Below, in pieces: positions 1 through 10,659 of a stretch of 64,000 nt of DNA. Position 1 is the stretch's first letter. Each line of letters begins with the position of its first letter. The notes beneath the pieces are model-generated. The model was not told where the DNA came from. It did not search any database and was given only the letters and a program-made list of their open reading frames with translations. The stretch is from Pseudogulbenkiania sp. (GTDB lineage: Bacteria; Pseudomonadota; Gammaproteobacteria; Burkholderiales; Chromobacteriaceae), in contig JAGLBD010000011.1 of the NCBI GenBank assembly GCA_018260425.1, positions 1 through 64,000 of the forward strand, in the 5' to 3' direction. A program made the translations under genes and the position numbers.

Positions 1-41
1 CAGGTTTGCCTGCGGGGCATTGCTTTGGGCTTGACGAGGCG

Positions 42-2663
42 TTAGTCGAGGTTCTTCGACACGATCTCGTAGACGTCCTTGGACAGCTTGGCGGCCATCA
101 GGCGTTCCAGTTCGGCCTTCATCAGGGCGGCGCGCACCGGCTCGATCTTGGTGCGGCGGTTGAACAGCGACACGATGCGGCTGGCCACCTGCGGGTTGAG
201 CGCATCCAGGGCCAGTACCTGATCGGCCAGGAAGCGGTAACCACTGCCGTCTGCAGCATGGAAGTGCAGCATGTTGCGACCGAAAGCGCCCAGCAAGGCA
301 CGGGCCTTGTTCGGGTTCTTCAGCGTGAAGGCCGGGTGCTGCATCGCGCTCTTGACCTGTTCCAGCGTGCCGTCGATCTGGCTCGACGCGATCAGGGTGA
401 AGTACTTGTCCATCACCAGCGGATCTTTTTCCCAGCGTTCGGCGAACTCGCGCAAGGAATCGTTGCGCTCGCTGGAGTCGCGGTCGCGCAGTGCCAGCAG
501 GGCACCCATCTGGTCGGTCATAGTGTCGGCCTTCTGGAATTGGCTGCGGGCCAGTTCCAGCGAGCGTGCGTCGTCGCTGCGGCACATCATCGCCAGGGCA
601 CGGTTTTTCAGGGCACGCTTGCCGGCGTCTTGCGGACGGTAGTCACGGGTGACATTCATGTCATACGCTTCACGCCATTCGCTGCGCAGACCACTGGACA
701 GAGCATCCAGCACGCTTTCGCGGACCTCGTGAATCAGCGTCGGGTCGGCGGCATCGAGCAATTCGATGATGTCGGCCACGCTAGGCAGCAACAGCATCAG
801 GGCCTTGAAGGCCGGGTCGGCGGCATGATCCTTCAGCACGGCGCGGAAGGCGCTGATGAAGGTGTCCGGGACCAGTGCCGGCTTGCCAGCGCTGCGGGCG
901 GCGATCAAGGACTTGAACAGACGTTCGGCATAGGTCTGACCGGCTTCCCAGCGGCTGAACGGGTCCGAGTCATTGGCCATCAGGAAGGCCAGATCGTTAT
1001 CGCTCCAGTCATAGTTCAAGCGAACCGGGGCCGAGAAGCCGCGTAGCAGGGACGGGACCGGACGCGCCGGGATGTCGGTGAAGACAAAGCGCTCTTCGGC
1101 CTTGCGCAGGCTCAGTACCCGGGTGCTTTGCGTGGCTTCGGTTTCGTCTTCCAGTTTGAGCGGCAGGTCGCGGCCGTCTTCCCCGACCAGACCCATGGCA
1201 AACGGGATATGGAACGGCTGCTTGCTGTCCTGACCCGGTGTGGCCGGGCAGGACTGGCGTACCGTCAAGGTGAAGGTGCGGGCCACCGGGTCGTAGTTGC
1301 CGCTGGCATCCAGTACCGGTGTGCCGGCCTGGCTGTACCACAGCGCGAACTGCTCGAGGTCGGCACCGTTGGCGTCGGCCATGGCGGCGCGGAAGTCATC
1401 GCAGGTCACCGCCTGACCGTCATGGCGGCGGAAATAGAGGTCCATGCCCTTGCGGAAACCGGCTTCGCCCAGCAGGGTGTGGTACATGCGCACCACTTCC
1501 GAGCCTTTTTCGTAGATGGTCATGGTGTAGAAGTTATTCATCTCGATATAGGAATCGGGACGAACCGGGTGAGCCGTCGGACCGGCATCTTCCGGGAACT
1601 GATGGCCGCGCAGACCGATGACGTCGCTGATGCGCTTGACCGCACGGCTGGTCATGTCGGCCGAGAATTCCTGATCGCGGAATACCGTCAGGCCTTCCTT
1701 CAGCGACAGCTGGAACCAATCGCGACAGGTGACGCGGTTGCCGGTCCAGTTATGGAAGTACTCGTGGCCGATCACCCGTTCGATGCCTTCGAAGTCATCG
1801 TCGGTAGCGGTTTCCTGACGGGCCAGCACGTACTTGGTATTGAAAATGTTCAGGCCCTTGTTTTCCATGGCGCCCATATTGAAGTCACCGACGGCGACAA
1901 TCATGTAGATGTCGAGGTCGTACTCAAGGCCGAAGCGGGTTTCATCCCACTTCATCGAGCGCTTCAGCGAGTCCATGGCGTGCTGCACCTTGTCCTGATC
2001 GGCCGGCTCGGTCCAGACTTCCAGTGCCACTTCACGACCACTCAGGGTGGTGAAGGTGTCTTTCATGGCGGAGAGGCGACCGGCGACCATGGCGAACAGG
2101 TAGGCCGGCTTGCGGTACGGGTCGACCCATTTCACCCAGTGGCGCTTCTTGTCCAGCATGCCTTCGCCGACCTTGTTGCCGTTGGACAGGAGTACCGGGT
2201 ACTTCTGTTTGTCGGCGACGATGGTAGTGGTGAACTTGGCCATCACGTCCGGACGGTCCGGGTAGAAGGTGATCTTGCGGAAACCTTCCGGTTCGCACTG
2301 GGTGAACAGGTTGCCATTGGAGGCATACAGCCCCATCAGGCTGGTGTTGGACGCCGGGTCCAGCGTGGTCTCGATTTCCAGGATAAAGCTGTCCGGAACA
2401 TTCAGCACTGCCAGCACGCCCGTCTCGAGACGGTAACGGTCTTCCGGCAGTTTCTGGCCGTCAACGGCCACCGACAGCAGGGTGGCGCTGCCATCCAGCA
2501 ACAGGGTATCGGTTGCCGCGGCCTTTTCGTTGCGATTGATCACCATGCGCGAATGAACGCGGGTGGCGGTCTCCTCGATCTCGAACCGCAGATCCACGCG
2601 ATCGACCAGAAAAGCAGGGGCTGCGTAGTCCTTGCGGTATTTGATTTCGGGCTGTTGTGACAT
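42..2663 (-). CDS. pepN: Aminopeptidase N (M1 family metallopeptidase)
   Basis: 873 aa [15 protein letters not shown] and [34 protein letters not shown] motifs of M1 PepN. Confidence 0.97.
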   Translation of the reverse strand: MSQQPEIKYRKDYAAPAFLVDRVDLRFEIEETATRVHSRMVINRNEKAAATDTLLLDGSATLLSVAVDGQKLPEDRYRLETGVLAVLNVPDSFILEIETTLDPASNTSLMGLYASNGNLFTQCEPEGFRKITFYPDRPDVMAKFTTTIVADKQKYPVLLSNGNKVGEGMLDKKRHWVKWVDPYRKPAYLFAMVAGRLSAMKDTFTTLSGREVALEVWTEPADQDKVQHAMDSLKRSMKWDETRFGLEYDLDIYMIVAVGDFNMGAMENKGLNIFNTKYVLARQETATDDDFEGIERVIGHEYFHNWTGNRVTCRDWFQLSLKEGLTVFRDQEFSADMTSRAVKRISDVIGLRGHQFPEDAGPTAHPVRPDSYIEMNNFYTMTIYEKGSEVVRMYHTLLGEAGFRKGMDLYFRRHDGQAVTCDDFRAAMADANGADLEQFALWYSQAGTPVLDASGNYDPVARTFTLTVRQSCPATPGQDSKQPFHIPFAMGLVGEDGRDLPLKLEDETEATQSTRVLSLRKAEERFVFTDIPARPVPSLLRGFSAPVRLNYDWSDNDLAFLMANDSDPFSRWEAGQTYAERLFKSLIAARSAGKPALVPDTFISAFRAVLKDHAADPAFKALMLLLPSVADIIELLDAADPTLIHEVRESVLDALSSGLRSEWREAYDMNVTRDYRPQDAGKRALKNRALAMMCRSDDARSLELARSQFQKADTMTDQMGALLALRDRDSSERNDSLREFAERWEKDPLVMDKYFTLIASSQIDGTLEQVKSAMQHPAFTLKNPNKARALLGAFGRNMLHFHAADGSGYRFLADQVLALDALNPQVASRIVSLFNRRTKIEPVRAALMKAELERLMAAKLSKDVYEIVSKNLD

Positions 2664-2709
2664 GTTTCTCTACTACCTTTCAACCTTTGTGGGGTGGTGG
2701 GGCGCTTCG

Positions 2710-4500
2710 TTATTTTGCCTGGCCGATCCAGCGCCCACTGTGTTCAGCGACGATGAAACGGCAGGTGTCCTTGGCAGATTCCGTGAGTCGCAGTGCGACC
2801 TCGATCAACTCGTCGCGGCGGAAAGCATGGGCGCGAACCGTGTCACCCGCGGCAAACCGTGCCAGCGCCTTGTCCAGATCGGTGGCTTTCAGTCCGTCGA
2901 TGGCAATCAGTACGTCGCCGCCGGACAGGCCTGCCGCTTGTGCCGCACCGCCGTCCAGAACATGGGTCAGTTTCACGCCGCTCGCATCGGCGGCGGTTTT
3001 GACGCCGAGGGTCAGGCGGGCAGGGCGCGGTTTGACCGCCTCGACCAGCGAACCGTGGTCACTGGCCGATTCCGCGTAATCCCATTCCAGCGTGATGCCC
3101 TGAGTGGCGAGCAAGTCTTCAAGCGGTAGCTCTTCGGTGGAGCGCAGTGCCTTGTCGAAGAACGGGGCGAGATCCAGACCGGTGGCCTGCGCGGCGACGG
3201 CTTCCCATTCGCCTTCTTCCAGTCCCTTGCCGTCGGCGAGCCACTTGGCCCACAGTGCTTTCATTACATCGTCGAGGCTCTTGGCATTGGCGGTGTCGCG
3301 GCGGATCAGCAAATCCAGTGCCAGTGCCGCCAGCGAGCCTTTGGTGTAATAGCTGACGATGCTGTTGGGGCTATTCTCGTCCTGACGGTAGTACTTGGTC
3401 CATGCATCGAAGCTGGAGTCGACCAGCGTCTGTTTCAGCCGCCCGGCACCACGGCGAACGCCGCTGAGGGTCTTGGCCAGCAGACCGAGATAGCGTTTCT
3501 CGTCGATCAGCCCCGAGCGAACCAGCGCGATATCGTCATAGTAGGAGGTAATGCCCTCGAACGCCCACAGCAAGGTCGTGTGGCCTTCGCGGGTCAGGTC
3601 GTAGGGGGTGAATACCGCCGGCTTCATGCGCTTGACGTTCCAGCTGTGGAAGTATTCGTGGCTGATCAGGCCCAGCAATTGCAGATAGCCGTCCGTGATG
3701 TCGCTGGCTCCGGGCGCCGGCAGGTCGTCGCGGTTGGCCATCAGTGCGGTAGAGGCACGGTGCTCCAGACCGCCATAGATATCCTTGCCGGCGAACAGCA
3801 TGAACACGTAGCGGTCAAACGGCGCAGGTTCGCCGAAGAAGCGGATTTGCCACTCACAGATTTTTTTGACGTCTTTGGCCAGACGCTTGAGGTCGGCAGT
3901 GAAACGGCCGGAGATCACGAATTCGTGCGGGACCCCGCAGGCTTTGAAGCTGACCCGTTCAAAGCGGCCCATTTCGACCGGATGATCGATCAATTCGTCA
4001 TAGTTGGCGGCGCGATAGCGGCCAAACGCGGATTTCTTTTTGACATCGACGGCCGGCAGGGCCGTGGCCACCTGCCAGTCTTCGTAATGCTTGCCCTCGG
4101 GCGGCAGAATCTCCACTTCGCACGGCGACGTCTCGTAGCCTTCGGCCATGAGGAAAACGCTGGTGCCATTGAAGAAGCCGCGTTGACTGTCGAGCCAGGC
4201 GCCGCGAACCGAGAGGTCATAGGCGTACACCTGATAGCTCAGTACCAGCGGTCCTTTGACCGGGGCGGCTTGCCAGGTGTGTTTGTCGAGTTTCTGCAGG
4301 GCGATTTTTTTGCTGCCGGAACTGGCCGTCAGAGCGATGATGTGGCGTGAAAACTCGCGAATCATGTAACTGCCGGGTATCCACGCGGGGAGCTGGAAAA
4401 CCTGCCCTTTTTTGGCGGGTTCCCGGACGGTGAGTGTTACTTCGAACAGGTGAGCTTCTGGGGAGACCGGGCGGATACGATACTGAACAGGCACATTCAT
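2710..4500 (-). CDS. M61 family peptidase (glycyl aminopeptidase-like) with C-terminal PDZ domain
   Basis: 596 aa; HEYFHSWNVKRMKP zinc motif and PDZ-like C-terminus (AGLSGGDVLIAIDG). Confidence 0.9.
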   Translation of the reverse strand: MNVPVQYRIRPVSPEAHLFEVTLTVREPAKKGQVFQLPAWIPGSYMIREFSRHIIALTASSGSKKIALQKLDKHTWQAAPVKGPLVLSYQVYAYDLSVRGAWLDSQRGFFNGTSVFLMAEGYETSPCEVEILPPEGKHYEDWQVATALPAVDVKKKSAFGRYRAANYDELIDHPVEMGRFERVSFKACGVPHEFVISGRFTADLKRLAKDVKKICEWQIRFFGEPAPFDRYVFMLFAGKDIYGGLEHRASTALMANRDDLPAPGASDITDGYLQLLGLISHEYFHSWNVKRMKPAVFTPYDLTREGHTTLLWAFEGITSYYDDIALVRSGLIDEKRYLGLLAKTLSGVRRGAGRLKQTLVDSSFDAWTKYYRQDENSPNSIVSYYTKGSLAALALDLLIRRDTANAKSLDDVMKALWAKWLADGKGLEEGEWEAVAAQATGLDLAPFFDKALRSTEELPLEDLLATQGITLEWDYAESASDHGSLVEAVKPRPARLTLGVKTAADASGVKLTHVLDGGAAQAAGLSGGDVLIAIDGLKATDLDKALARFAAGDTVRAHAFRRDELIEVALRLTESAKDTCRFIVAEHSGRWIGQAK

Positions 4501-4576
4501 GTCGGACTTACCTGCGGATGCATAAAAATGAGGATTCTATCATTGCTATATCCTTATTGCAGAGACATATGACGAA

Positions 4577-4590
4577 TTGATCCACGTCAA
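4577..4590. promoter_or_regulatory. Candidate FNR/ANR box TTGATCCACGTCAA
   Basis: One mismatch to TTGATNNNNATCAA; TATAAT at 4612-4617 places the box near -41 of a predicted start. Confidence 0.6.
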
Positions 4591-4829
4591 GGGCGTAATC
4601 GAACATGACAATATAATCCGGTGTGTTGGTGTCGGTCTGTGTCGGGCCGATACCCGCTCTGACTCGCTCCGAACGCTATTCCTGCCGGCTTCACGAACCA
4701 GCATTTCAGTGGCCCACATGGGCCAATTGATTTAGAATACCGCGTTGAATATACGGGGTAAGAGCGCTCGAACCGACACACTGTCAAAGCGACACAAGAT
4801 CGCCATAAACATGTCTTGCGTTCAAGCGC

Positions 4830-4843
4830 TTGATTTATCTCAA
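4830..4843. promoter_or_regulatory. Candidate FNR/ANR box TTGATTTATCTCAA upstream of ccoN
   Basis: One mismatch to TTGATNNNNATCAA, 120 bp upstream of ccoN. Confidence 0.55.
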
Positions 4844-4962
4844 GTTCGGAATGCTGGTGGCAAGGAAGCCTCGTCCTTATGACCTATCTTGGGTCGCGGG
4901 AAGCGGATTTCAAGCTGCACGGTTTTATCGTTCTGAGTTTGCAACCTTGGAGAAAACCTTAA

Positions 4963-6390
4963 ATGGAAACGCAATCCACTTATAACTATAAGGTGGTGCG
5001 CCAGTTTGCCGTGATGACCGTTGTCTGGGGCATCGTCGGTATGCTGGTGGGCGTCATTATCGCGGCCCAATTGGTATGGCCGGAGCTCAATTTCGGGCCC
5101 TGGTTCCACTTTGGCCGTCTGCGCCCTCTGCACACGAACGCAGTGATTTTCGCCTTTGGCGGCTGCGGTCTGTTCGCCACGTCTTACTATGTCGTGCAGC
5201 GGACCTGTAACGTCCGACTCATCTCCGACAAACTGGCTGCCTTCACCTTCTGGGGCTGGCAACTGGTGATCTTGCTTGCTGCTATTTCCTTCCCGCTGGG
5301 TTACACCTTCGGCAAGGAATACGCCGAGCTCGAATGGCCGATCAAAGTGCTGATCACCATTATCTGGGTTGTGTATGCCATTGTGTTCTTCGGCACCCTT
5401 GCTATCCGCAAGGTCAAGCACATCTACGTGGCCAACTGGTTCTACGGCGCCTTCATTCTGGCCGTGGCACTGCTGCACATCGTTAACAGCGCCTTTATCC
5501 CGGTAAGCCTGACCAAGTCCTACTCGGTCTACTCCGGTGCGGTGGATGCGATGGTTCAGTGGTGGTATGGCCACAACGCGGTAGGCTTCTTCCTGACCGC
5601 CGCCTTCCTCGGCATGATGTACTACTTCGTTCCGAAACAGGCCGGCCGTCCGATCTACTCCTATCGTCTGTCTGTCGTGCACTTCTGGGCGCTGATCTTC
5701 ACCTATATGTGGGCAGGTCCGCACCATCTGCACTATACCGCTCTGCCTGACTGGACCCAGTCCGTCGGCATGGTGTTCTCGCTGGTTCTGCTGGCTCCGA
5801 GCTGGGGCGGTATGATCAACGGCATCATGACCCTGTCCGGCGCATGGCACAAACTGCGTACCGATCCGGTGCTGAAATTCCTGATCGTGTCGCTGTCGTT
5901 CTACGGTATGTCGACCTTCGAAGGTCCGATGATGTCCATCAAAACCGTCAATGCCCTGTCGCACTATACCGACTGGGGTATCGGCCACGTGCACTCCGGT
6001 GCCCTGGGCTGGGTCGGCTTCATCACCATCGGTTCGATCTACTACCTGATCCCGCGTCTGTGGGGCCGTGAACAAATGTTCAGCCTGAAGCTGATCGAGG
6101 CACATTTCTGGCTGGCAACCGTCGGCGTGGTGCTGTACATCGCTTCCATGTGGATCTCCGGTGTGACCCAAGGTCTGATGTGGCGCGCCCTGAACCCGGA
6201 TGGCACCCTGACCTACGCGTTCATCGAGTCCGTCAAAGCCACCTACCCGTACCTGACCGTTCGTGTTATCGGCGGCCTGCTGTACCTGGTTGGTATGCTG
6301 GTGATGGCCTACAACGTGTTCCGCACCATCAGCGTTGGCAAGGCAGTTGATGCCAAGATCCCGGCTGTCGCCGCCCACGGTCACGCTTGA
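4963..6390 (+). CDS. ccoN: cbb3-type cytochrome c oxidase subunit I
   Basis: 475 aa; heme-copper oxidase subunit I with CcoN-type sequence ([27 protein letters not shown]). Confidence 0.97.
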   Translation: METQSTYNYKVVRQFAVMTVVWGIVGMLVGVIIAAQLVWPELNFGPWFHFGRLRPLHTNAVIFAFGGCGLFATSYYVVQRTCNVRLISDKLAAFTFWGWQLVILLAAISFPLGYTFGKEYAELEWPIKVLITIIWVVYAIVFFGTLAIRKVKHIYVANWFYGAFILAVALLHIVNSAFIPVSLTKSYSVYSGAVDAMVQWWYGHNAVGFFLTAAFLGMMYYFVPKQAGRPIYSYRLSVVHFWALIFTYMWAGPHHLHYTALPDWTQSVGMVFSLVLLAPSWGGMINGIMTLSGAWHKLRTDPVLKFLIVSLSFYGMSTFEGPMMSIKTVNALSHYTDWGIGHVHSGALGWVGFITIGSIYYLIPRLWGREQMFSLKLIEAHFWLATVGVVLYIASMWISGVTQGLMWRALNPDGTLTYAFIESVKATYPYLTVRVIGGLLYLVGMLVMAYNVFRTISVGKAVDAKIPAVAAHGHA

Positions 6391-6409
6391 TGCGGAAAAG
6401 GTGAGTCAA

Positions 6410-7024
6410 ATGGATAAGATTCAAAAGCTAGTTGAAGAGCACGTCGGTTTTCTGATTGTGTTCACGCTGATCGTGATCAGCATTGCCGGCCTGGTGGAAA
6501 TCCTTCCGCTGGCCTTCCAGAAGTCGGTTACCGAGCCGGTTGCCGGGGTCAAGCCTTACACCCCGCTGCAATTGACCGGTCGCGACATCTTCATTCGCGA
6601 AGGCTGCTATACCTGCCACTCGCAAATGATCCGTCCGTTCCGTGCGGAAACCGAGCGTTACGGTCACTACTCCGTAGCGGGTGAGTCGGTATATGACCAC
6701 CCGTTCCAGTGGGGTTCCAAGCGTACCGGTCCGGATCTGGCCCGTGTGGGCGGCCGCTATTCCGATGAATGGCACCGTGTGCATCTGACCAATCCGCGCG
6801 ATGTGGTACCGGAGTCCAACATGCCTGCCTTCCCGTGGCTGGCCAAGAACCTGGCTGATGCCGACAGTGTTGCCGCGAAGATGACGGCACTGCGCCATGT
6901 GGGTGTTCCTTACACCGACAAGGAAATCGCCGGTGCCAAGGCTGATGTGGAAGGCAAGTCCGAACTGGATGCCGTGATTGCCTATCTGCAGAGTCTGGGT
7001 CTTGCGCTGAAAAACGTGCGTTAA
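6410..7024 (+). CDS. ccoO: cbb3-type cytochrome c oxidase subunit II
   Basis: [11 protein letters not shown] start inside the longer [15 protein letters not shown] heme motif. Confidence 0.96.
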   Translation: MDKIQKLVEEHVGFLIVFTLIVISIAGLVEILPLAFQKSVTEPVAGVKPYTPLQLTGRDIFIREGCYTCHSQMIRPFRAETERYGHYSVAGESVYDHPFQWGSKRTGPDLARVGGRYSDEWHRVHLTNPRDVVPESNMPAFPWLAKNLADADSVAAKMTALRHVGVPYTDKEIAGAKADVEGKSELDAVIAYLQSLGLALKNVR

Positions 7025-7027
7025 GCC

Positions 7028-7219
7028 ATGGATCTGGTAAATCTCGGGCGCGCGCTCTTCACCCTGCTGGTTGTCGTGACGTTTGTCATCGTCACCTGGA
7101 TTGCGTACAGCAAATCGTCGAAAAAGCGGTACGACGAAGTCGCCTCCTCGGTGATCGATGATGATGACGCCCCGCATGGCGGCACGGGCGAAGAGCCCTC
7201 AAACGGAGCAAAGCAATGA
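7028..7219 (+). CDS. ccoQ: cbb3-type cytochrome oxidase subunit CcoQ/FixQ
   Basis: 63 aa single-TM protein between ccoO and ccoP, ATGA overlap with ccoP. Confidence 0.88.
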   Translation: MDLVNLGRALFTLLVVVTFVIVTWIAYSKSSKKRYDEVASSVIDDDDAPHGGTGEEPSNGAKQ

Positions 7220-8139
7220 GTGATTTCGTGAGTGATTTCTGGGGGATCTGGATCACCGCCATCGTGGTTGGCGGGTTCGTGGGTCTGACCATTCTGTTGT
7301 TTACCCAGTCGAAGACCACGGTCAAGCCGGGTGAACAGGTCGAAACGCTCGGTCATGTGTGGGACGGTGACCTGGCGGAGTACAACAACCCGTTGCCGCG
7401 CTGGTGGATGATGATGTTCTACATCACCCTGGTGTTCGGCATGGTGTATCTGGCGCTGTATCCGGGTCTGGGAACCTTCCCGGGTCTGCGCCACTGGACC
7501 TCGGTCGGTCAGTACAAAGAGGAGCGTGCCCAGGCGGAAGCCAAGTACCAGCCTCTGTACGACCAATACCTGAAGCAGGATCTGAAGGTGGTTGCTGCCG
7601 ATCCGAAAGCTCAGGAAATGGGCAAGCGCCTGTTCCAGACCTACTGCGTTCAGTGCCATGGTTCCGACGCGCGCGGTGCCAAGGGCTTCCCGAACCTGGT
7701 GAAGCATGACTGGATGTATGGCGGCGAGCCGCAAACCATCAAGACCACCATCATGGGCGGTCGTCATGGTCAAATGCCGGCGTTCGGTGCCACTTTCGGC
7801 GAGGAGAAGGTCAAGGACGTTGCCAACTACGTTATGTCCCTGTCCAACAAGAAGCATGATGCCGAACGTGCTACCCGCGGTGCAGAAACCTTCAAGGCGA
7901 TCTGCTCGGCGTGTCACGGCGTTGACGGCAAGGGTAATCAGGCCATCGGTGCTCCGAACCTGACCCACCCGAGTGGCGTATGGTTGTATGGCGGTACTGA
8001 AAAGACCATCATCGAAACCATCACCAACGGCCGTAACAACCAGATGCCTGCCTGGAAAGACTTCCTGGGTGAAGGCAAGGTTCACGTGCTGTCTGCGTAT
8101 GTGTGGGGGCTGTCCAACAACCCGCAAGCCGCCAAGTAA
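7216..8139 (+). CDS. ccoP: cbb3-type cytochrome c oxidase diheme subunit III
   Basis: Two CxxCH motifs (CVQCH, CSACH), N-terminal TM segments, CcoP-like. Confidence 0.96.
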   Translation: MSDFVSDFWGIWITAIVVGGFVGLTILLFTQSKTTVKPGEQVETLGHVWDGDLAEYNNPLPRWWMMMFYITLVFGMVYLALYPGLGTFPGLRHWTSVGQYKEERAQAEAKYQPLYDQYLKQDLKVVAADPKAQEMGKRLFQTYCVQCHGSDARGAKGFPNLVKHDWMYGGEPQTIKTTIMGGRHGQMPAFGATFGEEKVKDVANYVMSLSNKKHDAERATRGAETFKAICSACHGVDGKGNQAIGAPNLTHPSGVWLYGGTEKTIIETITNGRNNQMPAWKDFLGEGKVHVLSAYVWGLSNNPQAAK

Positions 8140-8151
8140 TCCGGCTAACGG

Positions 8152-8177
8152 CACTGCCCGCTTTTTGGCGGGCAGTG
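8152..8177 (+). terminator. Hairpin downstream of ccoP
   Basis: CACTGCCCGC-TTTTTG-GCGGGCAGTG perfect 10-bp stem; weak downstream T tract. Confidence 0.6.
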
Positions 8178-8203
8178 TTGTATCTGCTTTATGTTCTATG
8201 TAT

Positions 8204-8217
8204 TTGTATATTATCAA
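8204..8217. promoter_or_regulatory. Weak FNR-like site TTGTATATTATCAA upstream of ccoG
   Basis: Intact ATCAA half-site, two mismatches in the other half. Confidence 0.3.
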
Positions 8218-8287
8218 AGCATACACACAGAGAATTGCGTAAAGTACATGCTGTGCACTTTGCGAAATCCTCTCTCAGGAAAGCCCC

Positions 8288-9721
8288 ATGTCTGATTCGC
8301 TCAAGGATATACCGATCAAGGTCGAACCCAAGCAGCCTGCTGGCGATGCCGTGGAGGTCTCGCTCTATGAGGCAGCCAAAAAAATCTATCCCCGCAGTGT
8401 CAAAGGGATATTCAACACCTGGCGGGTCATTGCCGTGCTGGCCACCCAGCTGGTCTATCTGGGCCTGCCCTGGCTTAACTGGAATGGCCGTCAGGCCGTC
8501 AACTTCGATCTGGTCGAGCGCAAGTTCTTCCTGTTCGGGCTGACCTTCTGGCCGCAGGACTTCATTTTTCTGTCCGCCTTCCTGATGTGCTGTGCGTTCG
8601 GGCTGTTTGCCTGGACCACCATTGCCGGTCGCCTGTGGTGCGGCTATGCCTGTCCGCAAACGGTGTACACCGAAGTCATGCTGTGGATCGAGCAGTGGGT
8701 GGAAGGGGATCGTTCCCGCCGCATGAAGCTCGACAAGGAACCGATGAGTCTGCGCAAGTTCCGCCTCAAGTTCACCAAGCATGCGTTGATGGTGGTGTTC
8801 TGTCTGTGGACCGGTTTCTCGCTGGTGGGCTATTTCACGCCGATCCGCAGTCTGGCGCAGGCGGTGCCGACGTTTGATTTCAGTACCTGGGAAATCTTCT
8901 GGATGTTCTTTTATGCGGGCTTTACCTACCTGTTTGCCGTGTTCATGCGCGAGCAGGTCTGTAAGTATATGTGCCCGTATGCCCGTTTCCAGAGCGTGAT
9001 GTTCGATGCCGATACGCTGATCATTTCCTATGACGAGAAACGTGGCGAACCGCGCGGTGCCCGCAAGAAAGGCGCCGAGCATGCCAATCTGGGCGATTGC
9101 ATCAATTGCAGCATTTGCGTGCAGGTCTGCCCGGTCGGCATCGATATCCGCAACGGTCTGCAGTACGAGTGCATCGGCTGTGCCGCCTGTATCGATGCGT
9201 GCGACGAGGTGATGGACAAGATCGGTTCGCCACGCGGCCTGATCCGTTACACCACGGAGAATGCGCTGGAGGGCAAGTACCCGGAAAGCCAGATCGCGTC
9301 GCGCCTGAAACGGCCGCGGGTGGTCATGTACAGTGTGGTATTGTTGTCGGTGTTCACGGCGGGCGTGACCGGCCTGATCCTGAAGAAGCCGTTCAAGGTC
9401 GACGTGATTCGCGACCGCGCCTCACTGGTGCGCGAGACCGACGAGGGCTGGCTGGAAAACACCTATTCCCTCAAAATCATGAATGTCTCGGAGAAGCCGC
9501 AGCATTTCCGCATTTCCGTCAAGGGCATGCCGGATCTGAAACTCGACATGGACCAGAAGGTGGTCGATGTCAAACCGACCGGCAACGAGACCGTCGGTGT
9601 ACGGGTACAAGCCGATCCCCAATATGCCACCAAGGGCAGTCACGAGATTCATTTTGTGATTGAATCCCTGGATAATCCGGATTTGCGTCTGGAAGAGAAA
9701 TCCAGTTTCATCGGAGAATGA
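8288..9721 (+). CDS. ccoG: cytochrome c oxidase accessory protein CcoG (FixG/RdxA family)
   Basis: 477 aa; CGYACPQTVYTEVMLWIE, two 4Fe-4S clusters (CINCSICVQVCP, CIGCAACIDACD). Confidence 0.95.
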   Translation: MSDSLKDIPIKVEPKQPAGDAVEVSLYEAAKKIYPRSVKGIFNTWRVIAVLATQLVYLGLPWLNWNGRQAVNFDLVERKFFLFGLTFWPQDFIFLSAFLMCCAFGLFAWTTIAGRLWCGYACPQTVYTEVMLWIEQWVEGDRSRRMKLDKEPMSLRKFRLKFTKHALMVVFCLWTGFSLVGYFTPIRSLAQAVPTFDFSTWEIFWMFFYAGFTYLFAVFMREQVCKYMCPYARFQSVMFDADTLIISYDEKRGEPRGARKKGAEHANLGDCINCSICVQVCPVGIDIRNGLQYECIGCAACIDACDEVMDKIGSPRGLIRYTTENALEGKYPESQIASRLKRPRVVMYSVVLLSVFTAGVTGLILKKPFKVDVIRDRASLVRETDEGWLENTYSLKIMNVSEKPQHFRISVKGMPDLKLDMDQKVVDVKPTGNETVGVRVQADPQYATKGSHEIHFVIESLDNPDLRLEEKSSFIGE

Positions 9722-9724
9722 CAC

Positions 9725-10246
9725 ATGCAGGAAACCCCGATTTTGCCATGGTACAAGCATCGCTGGCCGTGGCTATTGATGATCGCCCCGGTTGCGGCGA
9801 CGATTGTCGGCATTGCCTTCCTCCGTACCGCGATTGTGACCGATGACGGGATGGTCGTTGACGACTATTACAAGCGCGGCAAGGAAATCAATATGGAGTT
9901 GAAACGCGACAAACTGGCCGACAGCATGAATTTGGTCGCCAATGTCGAGTTTGCCGCCGACATGCGCAGCGTGAGTGTTGCGGTCAAGAGCAGCACGCCG
10001 TTGCCGGATACCCTGGCATTGACCATGGTCCATCCGACTCAGGACGACTACGACATCATCACGGTGCTGACACGCTCTCACGACAATGTCTATCAAGGGG
10101 CTCTGGCGCCGATCACCCATCCGGCACGGCACTGGTATGTGCAGCTGGAAGATACCGCCAAGACCTGGCGTCGCCAGACCGAATGGCACCCGTCCAATGG
10201 CCGTCTGCTTAAGCTTGACGGCAGCAAACTGGCGCCGGCAGATTGA
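9725..10246 (+). CDS. FixH family protein (CcoH-like)
   Basis: 173 aa, N-terminal TM, VDDYYKRGKEIN motif typical of FixH/CcoH; follows ccoG. Confidence 0.85.
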   Translation: MQETPILPWYKHRWPWLLMIAPVAATIVGIAFLRTAIVTDDGMVVDDYYKRGKEINMELKRDKLADSMNLVANVEFAADMRSVSVAVKSSTPLPDTLALTMVHPTQDDYDIITVLTRSHDNVYQGALAPITHPARHWYVQLEDTAKTWRRQTEWHPSNGRLLKLDGSKLAPAD

Positions 10247-10659
10247 TGGCCCGCCGTTATGGGGTGGCCGCCTTGTTGGCGGCAGTCATGCTGCTGCCGG
10301 GGCTGGCTTCGGCCTGGGAAACCGTCGATCTCTCCGGCTCCGTGATGCTGCCTGCCAGCGCACTGAAGGCGTCCCGGACCCGTCTGCAGGTGCGTCTGAC
10401 CGATGTCAGCCGCCCGGGAGCACCGGCCGCCCTGCTGGCCGAGCAGATCATTGAGCAGCCCAAGGCCAGTCCGGTCAGCTATACGCTGGTCGTCGATGAC
10501 AAGGCGCTCAAGCCGGAAGGCAGCTACCTGCTGGATGCCCAGCTGTTCGTGGATGGCCAGTTGCAACAGGCCACCGTCAAGGGTAGCCCGGTGTCGCGCG
10601 GCGCGGTGGCCCCGACGTTGACGGTGGAACCGATTGGAAGCGGATTGCCCAAGCCATGA
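10246..10659 (+). CDS. Secreted YbaY/YscW-like small protein
   Basis: Signal peptide (MARRYGVAALLAAVMLLPGLASA), YbaY-like beta domain (VRLTDVSRPGAPAALLAEQII); start overlaps the fixH stop. Confidence 0.6.
   Translation: MARRYGVAALLAAVMLLPGLASAWETVDLSGSVMLPASALKASRTRLQVRLTDVSRPGAPAALLAEQIIEQPKASPVSYTLVVDDKALKPEGSYLLDAQLFVDGQLQQATVKGSPVSRGAVAPTLTVEPIGSGLPKP

Noticed and set aside
1128-2660. 510-aa plus-strand ORF antisense to pepN
   Set aside because: Shadow ORF of a GC-rich gene; the minus strand encodes an unmistakable PepN and the antisense translation has low-complexity G/H/V composition
4840-6384. 514-aa minus-strand ORF antisense to ccoN
   Set aside because: Artefact of codon bias opposite a highly conserved oxidase gene; Q/H/D-rich non-protein-like composition
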